NCBI RefSeq assembly: GCF_030813715.1
Contig: NZ_JAUSUZ010000001.1
Span: forward strand, 6,882,001-6,946,000
Source: Catenuloplanes indicus
GTDB lineage: Bacteria; Actinomycetota; Actinomycetes; Mycobacteriales; Micromonosporaceae
Direction: 5' to 3'
DNA: 64,000 nucleotides
A program made the position numbers and the translations under genes. The notes below the pieces were generated by a model. The model was not told the DNA's origin and ran no database searches. It saw nothing but the letters and a program-made list of their open reading frames with translations. Of this stretch, positions 1-6,570 are shown in pieces (position 1 is the stretch's first letter; the number at the start of each line of letters is the position of its first letter).

Positions 1-290
1 ATCTCCCGGACCTCACCGAGCGCTTCCGCGTACGGTTTGCCGATCTCCCGGGTGACCAGGCGGGCCAGCGTCTCCGCGTTCGCCTCGACCAGCCGCCCGG
101 CCGCGCCCATCACCCGGCCACGGACCGGCGCGGGCACGTCGGCCCAGGCGGGCTGGCGCTCGTGGGCGGCGGCGCAGGCGGCGACGAACGTGTCCGCGTC
201 GCCGAGCGCCACCTCCGCGACGACGTCATCGGTACGGGCGGGGTTGCGGGACAGATAGACGGTGCCCGCCGGGTGCGACGTGATCCTCAT
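1..290 (-). CDS. Aldehyde dehydrogenase family protein, N-terminal part (runs off the window)
   Basis: Reading leftward from an ATG at 290 gives 96 codons that continue past the window edge. The fragment opens with a beta-strand-type start (MRITSHPAGTVYLSRNPA) and then has the N-terminal helix pattern of NAD(P)-dependent aldehyde dehydrogenases: an alanine-rich helix, 'WADVPAPVRGRVM', then 'LARLVTREIGKPYAEALGEV'. The 'E-x-GKP-x-x-EA-x-x-EV' stretch is characteristic of the superfamily just before the cofactor-binding core. The catalytic Cys and Glu would lie outside the window, so the substrate cannot be read. It could be a semialdehyde or lactaldehyde dehydrogenase type. Start choice: it is the only ATG in the right place. 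Confidence 0.75.
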   Translation of the reverse strand, partial: MRITSHPAGTVYLSRNPARTDDVVAEVALGDADTFVAACAAAHERQPAWADVPAPVRGRVMGAAGRLVEANAETLARLVTREIGKPYAEALGEVRE

Positions 291-321
291 CGACGTACGA
301 TCCCACGGCCCACCGCGCCCG

Positions 322-978
322 TCATCGAAGTTGATCAAAGGGCGTGTGCTCGACCAGGACCCGGCCGCCGCTGTACAGCGAGATCGCGCCCTCGATCTCC
401 GCGCGCGAGGTCCGGTTCAGCCAGCCCGCGGTCACGATCGCCACGTGCGCGCCCGTCCTGGCGTGCACCCGGAGGAACTGCCGGTGCAGCATCGTGCCCG
501 GCGCGGCGACCGCGCCCGGGTCGCGCAGTGTGAACAGGATCGCGGGAACCAGGCCGAGCTTGCCGAGCCGGGCGCTCTCCACCTGCCACCACGGGACGAC
601 CGTGTCGTATCGGTGCCAGGTCAGGGTGCGCGACCGGATGCCGGCGTCGGAGATCAGTACGGGGCGGCGGCTCTGGACCACCGAGGACGCGGCGAAGAAG
701 AGGGACATGGCCGTGCCGGCCAGATTGACGAGGAGCGGCCCGGTCATCGCGATGCCGGCGAGGAAGAACGAGACGAAGGCTAGGTGACCGGCGGCGTAGA
801 AGGGGAGAGTCGTCTGCACGCGGAACTCTTCGCGGGGCACGGCCGCGATCGTACGAACACCGGTCGAGGTGCACATCGGACGGGCGTCCGTGACGTCCGG
901 GATGAGCGGCCACGAGACGGAGGTGCGAAGGACGAGTTCGTCGGCGCGCACGAGCGACAGCCTAGGCGCGGCCGTCAA
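322..978 (-). CDS. Hypothetical membrane protein with PH-like C-terminal region
   Basis: About 218 residues if translation starts at the TTG at 978, which overlaps the stop of the upstream gene (TTGA). An ATG at 876 is an alternative that removes 34 residues. Two hydrophobic segments lie close together near residues 62-100 ('AAGHLAFVSFFLAGIAM' and 'LVNLAGTAMSLFFAAS'). A polar beta-rich tail follows with 'ISDAGIRSRTLTWHRYDTVVPW', a pattern seen in bacterial PH-like (bPH2-type) membrane proteins. No catalytic motif is visible. It is the last gene of a leftward run with the PPOX enzyme and the preceding hypothetical, so co-expression is likely. A similar architecture (helices followed by a PH-like strand region) occurs at 55849-56538. 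Confidence 0.6.
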   Translation of the reverse strand: MTAAPRLSLVRADELVLRTSVSWPLIPDVTDARPMCTSTGVRTIAAVPREEFRVQTTLPFYAAGHLAFVSFFLAGIAMTGPLLVNLAGTAMSLFFAASSVVQSRRPVLISDAGIRSRTLTWHRYDTVVPWWQVESARLGKLGLVPAILFTLRDPGAVAAPGTMLHRQFLRVHARTGAHVAIVTAGWLNRTSRAEIEGAISLYSGGRVLVEHTPFDQLR

Positions 979-1376
979 TCATCCCGATAGGACCAGCCGG
1001 ACCAGGACGTGATGGTGAGCACGAGCGTCGGCCCGGTCGGTGGCGTCGCGGCGTACTGCGGGTACTTGGCGGTGAGCGCGTCCAGTGCGTCCGCCGGCGC
1101 CGTGTCCAGCACGGTGAGCGTGCCGTCCACCCGGACCCACCACAGCCGCGTCCAGTCGTCGTCGTACTCGTCGATCAGCAGGGACGCGACGCCGGTCTCC
1201 CGCGCGTTGGCCAGGCGGCGCAGCCGTACCGTCCGCTTGGGTTTGTGGTCGACCGCGCTGACGATCCGCTCGCCGGCCAGCGCGAAGCAGATCGGCACCA
1301 GGTGTGGCCGGCCGTCCGCGCCGACCGTGGCCAGTCGGCCCACGCGCGCCGCCGCCACCCGGGCGCGGAGATCCAT
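975..1376 (-). CDS. PPOX-class F420-dependent oxidoreductase-like protein (TIGR03668 type)
   Basis: 133 residues from the ATG at 1376. The sequence 'GRLATVGADGRPHLVPICFAL' is the N-terminal strand pair of the pyridoxamine-phosphate-oxidase-like split beta-barrel. 'SAVDHKPKRTVRLRRLANARET' matches the TIGR03668/Rv0121c-type subgroup, in which the Lys-Arg segment contributes to cofactor phosphate contacts. The ending 'WSGWSYRDD' is also typical of this group. Members bind F420 or a flavin and are predicted to reduce small organic substrates in the cytoplasm; the substrate here is unknown. The gene follows the 1380-1913 gene with only 3 nt between them and overlaps the next gene, so all three look like one operon. 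Confidence 0.8.
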   Translation of the reverse strand: MDLRARVAAARVGRLATVGADGRPHLVPICFALAGERIVSAVDHKPKRTVRLRRLANARETGVASLLIDEYDDDWTRLWWVRVDGTLTVLDTAPADALDALTAKYPQYAATPPTGPTLVLTITSWSGWSYRDD

Positions 1377-1379
1377 CGC

Positions 1380-1913
1380 CTACCAGCCGGTGAAGCCGGC
1401 GGCCGCGAGCGTGCGGGTCAGTTCCGGCAGGTGCAGCGCGCTGATCAGGTGCATCGCCTCCGGGTGGCGCAGTTCCGCGGCCGCGGCCAGGTCGCGGGCG
1501 TCCGGCGCGGTCAGCCGGTCCACGTCCTCCGGCACCGGGGCGATCGCGGTCGCGGCGACGGCCAGATCGGCGTCGGTGAGCAGTGCGGCGGCCCAGCTGG
1601 CCAGCACCTCGTCGACCTGTGCGCGCCACGGCTCGCCGGGCGTCGGGTGCACGTCGGAGCCGGTCAGCCAGTCCAGCCGCCCGGCGCCGCCGGTGCCGGT
1701 GATCAGCAGCAGGCCGGCCTCCAGGTCGGTCGGGTAGCGCAGCCGGGCCGCGATCGCGACCGCCGCCCGGACCTGCTCCTCGGCGAGCCGGAAGGACAGG
1801 AAACCGGGCCGCGGCGGGTACGCCGAGAGCAGCCAGCGCGTCGTCGCATGGATCACCGGGGAGAGGTCGGTGAAGGGTGCCGACCCGGTTGACTCGATCG
1901 GCTCGGTGGTCAT
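1380..1913 (-). CDS. Hypothetical protein, mostly alpha-helical
   Basis: 177 residues from the ATG at 1913 (MTTEPIESTGSAPF), chosen because GAGG lies just upstream. An in-frame extension to 1982 reads as low-quality Arg-rich sequence and is not needed. The protein is Ala/Leu/Asp-rich and helical, with no signal peptide or membrane segment and no motif I can assign. The central part 'GLLLITGTGGAGRLDWLTG' contains a Gly-rich turn but not a proper P-loop. It is the first gene of the leftward run leading to the PPOX enzyme (3-nt gap), which suggests joint expression. Function not recognised. Confidence 0.6.
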   Translation of the reverse strand: MTTEPIESTGSAPFTDLSPVIHATTRWLLSAYPPRPGFLSFRLAEEQVRAAVAIAARLRYPTDLEAGLLLITGTGGAGRLDWLTGSDVHPTPGEPWRAQVDEVLASWAAALLTDADLAVAATAIAPVPEDVDRLTAPDARDLAAAAELRHPEAMHLISALHLPELTRTLAAAGFTGW

Positions 1914-2120
1914 GAGAACCTCGCAAAGGCGTTGCTGCGCTTGGAGACTCGCCGTGCGACGATGCGAGCGAGCAGGCCTCATGGTAGGTGAGCAGGGCCC
2001 GTCCGCCAGCCCCGTCCTCGGGTGAACCCGAAAAAATTACCCGTTCGCGGGGTGATCAATCGGACTTGTGGACATCGATGCACCCATGAGCGACGCTCGG
2101 TTTCCGATCATCCGGCTGCT

Positions 2121-2153
2121 AACCTACGGAAACGTAGGTTACGGATCCGTAGG
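2121..2153. promoter_or_regulatory. Nested inverted repeats, candidate TetR-type operator for the acyl-CoA ligase
   Basis: Seen directly: AACCTACG-GAAA-CGTAGGTT (2121-2140) has 8-bp arms. CCTACGGA (2123-2130) also pairs with TCCGTAGG (2146-2153), so three half-sites alternate over 33 bp. The element ends inside the Shine-Dalgarno region of the ligase, a place where a bound repressor would block expression. TetR-family regulators of actinobacterial lipid genes often bind such palindromes. No regulator gene lies next to it in this window. Confidence 0.5.
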
Positions 2154-2160
2154 AGTGCGC

Positions 2161-3852
2161 GTGGCAGACGATCGGCCCTGGCTGGCGGCCTACCCCGAGG
2201 GAGTCCCGGCGGACATCACGGTCCCGGAGACGCCGCTGACCGCGAACCTGGACGCCGCCGTGGCGCGCTTCCCGGACCGCGTCGCGCTCGACTTCCTCGG
2301 CGCCGCCACCACGTACCGGCAGCTCGGCGACCAGGTGGCCCGCGCCGCCGGCGCGCTGTACGAGCTGGGCGTGCGGGCCGGTGACCGGGTCGCGCTGGTG
2401 CTGCCGAACTGCCCGCAGCACGTGGTCGCGTTCTACGCGGTGCTCCGGCTCGGTGCGATCGTGGTCGAGCACAACCCGCTCTACACCAGGGACGAGCTGG
2501 CGCACCAGCTCGCCGACCACGGTGCCCGCGTCGCGATCGTCTGGCAGAAGGTGGCGTCGCTGGTCGACGCGACCCGGGATCGCACCGGCGTCGAGACGAT
2601 CGTCGCGGTGGACCTGCCGGCCGCGCTCCCGCTGGTCAAGCGCCTCGCGCTGCGGCTGCCGATCGCCCGCGCGCGGAAGACCCGCGCTGACATGACCGGC
2701 CCGGCCCCGGCGTCCGCGCGCAGCTGGGAGAAGCTGGTCGCGCAGGCGGCGCCGATCGCGGACGCGGTGCCCGGCCCCGGCGTCGACGACACCGCGGTGC
2801 TGCAGTACACCGGCGGCACCACCGGCACGCCCAAGGGCGCGATCCTCAGCCACCGCAACCTGGCCGCGAACGCGCAGCAGAACCTCGCCTGGGTGCAGGG
2901 CCTGCGGTACGGCGACGAGGTGTTCTACGCGGTGCTGCCGATGTTCCACGTGTACGGCCTGACGCTCTGCCTGACCACGTCGATCACGATCGGTGCGACC
3001 ACCGTGCTGCTGCCCCGGTTCGACCCGGGCATGGTGCTGGACGCGGCCAAGCGACGTCCGCCCACGTTCTTCCCGGGTGTGCCGCCGATGTACGACCGGC
3101 TCGGCGCGGAGGCGCGCAAGCGCGGCGTCGACCTCTCCTCGGTGCGGTACGCGATCTCCGGCGCCATGACGCTGCCGCCGGACACGGTCGACCGCTGGGA
3201 GAAGATCACCGGTGGCCTGCTGATCGAGGGCTACGGCATGACCGAGACGTCGCCGATCACGGTCGGCAACCCGATGTCGAAGGGGCGCCGGCCCGGCTCG
3301 ATCGGCGTGCCGTTCCCGTCCACCCGGGTCCGCCTCGCCGACCGCGAGGACCCGTCCGTGGACGTGCCGCCGGGCGAGCCCGGCGAGCTGCTCATCCAGG
3401 GCCCGCAGGTGTTCTCCGGGTACTGGAACCTGCCGGAGGAGACCGCGCGGGTGCTGCTGCCCGGCGGCTGGATCCGCACCGGCGACGTGGCCGTGATGAG
3501 CGAGGACGGCTACCTGACGATCGTCGACCGGATCAAGGAACTGATCATCACCGGCGGCTTCAACGTCTATCCCTCCGAGGTGGAGGAGGTGCTGCGCCAG
3601 CACGCGGACGTGGCGGACGCGGCCGTGGTGGGCGTGCCCGGCAAGGACGGCGGCGAGCAGGTCGTGGCCGTGGTGGTGCCGGCCGAGGGCACGCACCCGG
3701 ACCCGGAGACGCTGCGGGCCTGGGCCCGTGAGCGGCTGGCCGGTTACAAGGCACCGCGCCGCATCGTGATCGCCACGGAGCTGCCGCGCAGCATGATCGG
3801 CAAGGTGCTGCGCCGCCAGGTCCGGGAGAAGCTGCTCGCCGACGGCTCCTGA
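2161..3852 (+). CDS. Long-chain fatty-acid--CoA ligase (FadD-type)
   Basis: 563 residues from the GTG at 2161, preceded by AGGAG with good spacing. An in-frame GTG at 2068 would add 31 residues that read through the operator palindrome, so it is rejected. ANL-superfamily adenylation enzyme: the P-loop 'YTGGTTGTPKGA' lies near residues 215-226, 'GYGMTETSP' near 356, 'GWIRTGDVA' with the ribose-binding Asp, the hinge 'DRIKELIITGGFNVYP', and the C-terminal catalytic Lys in 'RSMIGKVLRRQ'. It activates fatty acids to acyl-AMP and then acyl-CoA for beta-oxidation or lipid synthesis. The 'TGGFNVYPSEVEEVL' segment is typical of acyl-CoA synthetases, not of NRPS domains. It is a single gene with its own promoter region. 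Confidence 0.92.
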   Translation: MADDRPWLAAYPEGVPADITVPETPLTANLDAAVARFPDRVALDFLGAATTYRQLGDQVARAAGALYELGVRAGDRVALVLPNCPQHVVAFYAVLRLGAIVVEHNPLYTRDELAHQLADHGARVAIVWQKVASLVDATRDRTGVETIVAVDLPAALPLVKRLALRLPIARARKTRADMTGPAPASARSWEKLVAQAAPIADAVPGPGVDDTAVLQYTGGTTGTPKGAILSHRNLAANAQQNLAWVQGLRYGDEVFYAVLPMFHVYGLTLCLTTSITIGATTVLLPRFDPGMVLDAAKRRPPTFFPGVPPMYDRLGAEARKRGVDLSSVRYAISGAMTLPPDTVDRWEKITGGLLIEGYGMTETSPITVGNPMSKGRRPGSIGVPFPSTRVRLADREDPSVDVPPGEPGELLIQGPQVFSGYWNLPEETARVLLPGGWIRTGDVAVMSEDGYLTIVDRIKELIITGGFNVYPSEVEEVLRQHADVADAAVVGVPGKDGGEQVVAVVVPAEGTHPDPETLRAWARERLAGYKAPRRIVIATELPRSMIGKVLRRQVREKLLADGS

Positions 3853-3899
3853 CCCGCGGCGCGGGTTTTCCGGCCGGACGGCCGGGTAGTTCCGTTGCC

Positions 3900-5030
3900 A
3901 TGAGCGTTTCCGGAACCGCGGTCGGTGCGCCCCGCACCGAGAGCGGCAGGGCGGCACGGCGCCGGCCGCCCCGGGCCACCGCGTGCGACACGGTCCGCGT
4001 GCTGACCCGGGTGCTCGCCCCCGGCGTCGCCCGGGGCGTGGTCACGCCGCGCCCGTGGGCCGGCCGGTTCGCGCTGGACCGGTTCGCGGATTCCGAGATC
4101 AACCGCCTGCGTGACCGATACGGGCTCGGCCCGCTGCGCCTCACCGTGCCGGGCCGCTCGGTCGCGCTGATCCTGGACGAGGGCCACGCCCGGCGTGTGC
4201 TCTCCGGGGAATTCCCGCCGGTGGGACGGGAGCGGCGCAGCGCGCTGGCGCACTACACGTTCGGTCCGCTGCCGGAGACGATGCCACCGGCGGAACCGCC
4301 GGGCGACGTCGACCGGATCGTCCGCGAGGAGATCCGGCCGCTGGCAGCGGACGGCACGATCGGCTGGGACGAGGTGCGGCCCGCGCTGCGCCGCGCGGTC
4401 CGCCGGATCGTGCTCGGTGCCGGTGCTCGCGACGACGACCTGGTCACCGGCCTGCTCGACCGGCTTCGCACGGACGCGAACTGGGGTTACCTGCGCCGCC
4501 GCCGCGACCCGGTGCGCTGGCGTTTCCTGGCCCGGATCCGTGCGCACCTGCGCCGCGCCGGCCGGGACGATCTCGCCGAGCGGGCTCCGCACCTGCTCGC
4601 CGAGCTGGAGGACGCGGGCGCGGTGGCGTACCGGACGCTCGGCCTGCTGGCCGCGCACCCGGACGCGCTGGCCGCGGCGCGCACGGACGTCACGTACCTG
4701 CAGGCCTGCGTGCGGGAGGCGCGGCGGCTGTGGCCGGACGAGCCCGCGGTGCTGCGCGACACCCGCCGCAAGACGCGCTGGGACGGCGCGGAACTGCCGG
4801 CCGGGACCACGCTGATCGTCCCCACGGTCTGGCTGCACCGGCCGGCCCGGTTCGCGCCGGTCGCGTCCACGCTCCCGCCCGATCCGGCGCTCCGGACCGC
4901 GACCTCGATGATCAAGAGCCTGATCGACGGGTACGACGTGCGCCTCTCCGGGGCCGGCGACCTGAGCCCGATGCCACGCACGCTCCACCCGTCCGAGCTG
5001 CGCTTCTCGTTCCGGCGTTCACAGCTTTGA
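3900..5030 (+). CDS. Cytochrome P450-like protein lacking the heme-ligand cysteine loop
   Basis: 376 residues from the ATG at 3900. The fold signature is visible in the K-helix ExxR motif inside 'REARRLWPDEP' near residue 270, followed by beta strands 'TRWDGAELPAGTTLIVPT' and 'WLHRPARFAPVAS', which matches the usual P450 'HR-D-P-xx-F-P-RF' region. The heme-binding loop (FxxGxxxCxG) that should come next is absent. The sequence runs straight to 'MIKSLIDGYDVRLS' and contains no Cys there. The I-helix oxygen-activation motif (AGxxT) is also not recognisable. Classic monooxygenase chemistry is therefore unlikely. It may be a P450-derived protein with another role, or a decaying gene with an intact frame. 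It sits between the acyl-CoA ligase and a PAP2 phosphatase on the same strand. Confidence 0.7.
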   Translation: MSVSGTAVGAPRTESGRAARRRPPRATACDTVRVLTRVLAPGVARGVVTPRPWAGRFALDRFADSEINRLRDRYGLGPLRLTVPGRSVALILDEGHARRVLSGEFPPVGRERRSALAHYTFGPLPETMPPAEPPGDVDRIVREEIRPLAADGTIGWDEVRPALRRAVRRIVLGAGARDDDLVTGLLDRLRTDANWGYLRRRRDPVRWRFLARIRAHLRRAGRDDLAERAPHLLAELEDAGAVAYRTLGLLAAHPDALAAARTDVTYLQACVREARRLWPDEPAVLRDTRRKTRWDGAELPAGTTLIVPTVWLHRPARFAPVASTLPPDPALRTATSMIKSLIDGYDVRLSGAGDLSPMPRTLHPSELRFSFRRSQL

Positions 5031-5047
5031 GCACTACTGTCGGCCGG

Positions 5048-5947
5048 ATGGACCGGCGGCGGCGATACCTCGCGATCTGGCTCGTGCTGCTGACCGTGGC
5101 GCAGGCCGCCGCGCTGCTCGCGGTCTACCGGGTCTTCGTGCAGACCCGGACCGGCCAGGCCGTGGACACCATCGCGCTGACCGCGAACTGGATCGGCTAC
5201 GAGGAGCTGTACCGCCCGGTGACGCTGGTGCTGAACACGATGTCCGTGGTGTCGCTCGCGCTGGTGACCGCGCTGGTCTTCTTCATCGCGGTGTACCGGC
5301 GGCGCTTCCGGCTCGCGGTCGTCGCGATCGTGGTGATCGCCGGCGCGAACGTCACCACCCAGCTGCTCAAACACCAGGGGCTGCGACCGGAGTACGGCAT
5401 CGACCCGTGGCGGGAGGGCAACACGCTGCCCAGCGGCCACACCACGATCGCGGCCTCGGTGGCGATCGCCTTCATCCTGGTCCTGCCGCGCGCGATCAGC
5501 GCGGCAGGGACGCTGGCGCTGGCCGGGTGGGCCGCTTTCGCGGGCGTGGCCACGCTCGCGGCGGGCTGGCACCGGCCGAGCGACGCGGTGGCGGCGTTCC
5601 TGGTCGCGGGTGCCTGGGCGTCCGCGACCAGCCTGCTCCTCGTACCGTCGCCGCTCGCCCTTGATCCTGCTTCGGACCGGGGCGGTCCGCGCGGTGCCGG
5701 CCCCGGGTGGGCCGCGGGTACGCTGCTGGGTGGCGGCGTGGCCGCGCTGGTGCTGGCCGGGCTGCTGCTGTGGCTGACGTCCGACGTGATCAACTGGTCG
5801 ATCGAGGAGCTGAGCCGGACCCGGCTGCTGGCCGCCTACGCGGGCGGCGCGGCCGGCATCGCCGGCACCGCGGGCGTGGTGCTCGGCCTGATCGCCGCGA
5901 CCGTGCCACACCTGGTGCCACCACGCACCGTCACCCCACCTCCGTGA
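5048..5947 (+). CDS. PAP2-superfamily membrane phosphatase
   Basis: 299 residues from the ATG at 5048. Several hydrophobic segments are visible: near the N-terminus ('YLAIWLVLLTVAQAAALLAVY'-like, residues 6-26), around 60-80 and 85-100, after the active site, and two more at the C-terminus. Catalytic signatures of the type-2 phosphatidic acid phosphatase family are present: 'KHQGLRP', 'LPSGHTT' near residue 127, and 'GWHRPSD' near 173, giving the Lys/Arg, Ser-Gly-His and His-x3-Asp triad. Such enzymes dephosphorylate lipid phosphates (phosphatidate, prenyl pyrophosphates) at the membrane. It starts 17 nt after the P450-like gene and may be cotranscribed. Confidence 0.85.
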   Translation: MDRRRRYLAIWLVLLTVAQAAALLAVYRVFVQTRTGQAVDTIALTANWIGYEELYRPVTLVLNTMSVVSLALVTALVFFIAVYRRRFRLAVVAIVVIAGANVTTQLLKHQGLRPEYGIDPWREGNTLPSGHTTIAASVAIAFILVLPRAISAAGTLALAGWAAFAGVATLAAGWHRPSDAVAAFLVAGAWASATSLLLVPSPLALDPASDRGGPRGAGPGWAAGTLLGGGVAALVLAGLLLWLTSDVINWSIEELSRTRLLAAYAGGAAGIAGTAGVVLGLIAATVPHLVPPRTVTPPP

Positions 5948-6063
5948 GGATCGGCGGCCCGGCCGGGGATCTCTTGCGGGAGAGCCGGTGTTCCGGCCGG
6001 CACGGGCCGCCGAGGCGCGATCCTACGGTCCGCGCCGTTCAACGTTGAGCCTGGGGTCGGTGG

Positions 6064-6450
6064 TCAGCGGCGGACCGCGCGCAGCGCCGCGGTGGCGAGC
6101 GCCGCCTCGACCGTCTCCAGCAGGTGGCGTGACTGGAACGGCTTCGGCACCAGGTAGTCGTGCGGGCTCGGCGGATCGTTCAGCTCCTCCGCCCGGAGCG
6201 AGCCGCTGGCCAGCACGATCGGCAGGTCCGCGGTCTCCGGGGTGAGCCGGAGCGTATTGCGCACCTCCAGGCCGGTCATGTGCGGCATCTGGTTGTCGAT
6301 GATCAGCACGTCCGGCCGATCCGCACGGACCCGGGCCAGCGCCGCGGCGCCGTCCTCCTCGACCGTCACGACGTGACCGGCGCGGCGCAGCACGGCCGCC
6401 ACGATGGCGCGTAAGTCCGGATCGTCGTCGGCAGCGATGATGGTCGCCAT
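6064..6450 (-). CDS. Stand-alone response regulator receiver domain (CheY-like)
   Basis: 128 residues from the ATG at 6450, preceded by GGGAGGA. The receiver fold is complete: an acidic pocket in 'IIAADDDPDLRAIV', the phospho-acceptor Asp in 'DVLIIDNQMPHMTG', the switch Ser in 'LPIVLASGS', and Lys in 'YLVPKPFQ'. No output domain follows, so it acts by protein-protein contact or as a phosphate relay. No histidine kinase is adjacent. The nearest one in the window is at 59276-61369, too far away to pair by position. Confidence 0.9.
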   Translation of the reverse strand: MATIIAADDDPDLRAIVAAVLRRAGHVVTVEEDGAAALARVRADRPDVLIIDNQMPHMTGLEVRNTLRLTPETADLPIVLASGSLRAEELNDPPSPHDYLVPKPFQSRHLLETVEAALATAALRAVRR

Positions 6451-6570
6451 ACGTCCTCCCAGTACCGTAGCAGCCGGTGTGCTCCAACTGCTTTCAAGCA
6501 CTAAAACACCATATGTCGGTTTTTTCGTCTGAATTGGTGTCAGGAAGCCGACAGTGGTGGTTTGCCGGGA

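Noticed and set aside
2119-3957. Long leftward ORF opposite the acyl-CoA ligase
   Set aside because: Arg/His/Gly-rich translation without domains; it is the mirror of the real gene caused by the codon bias of GC-rich DNA.
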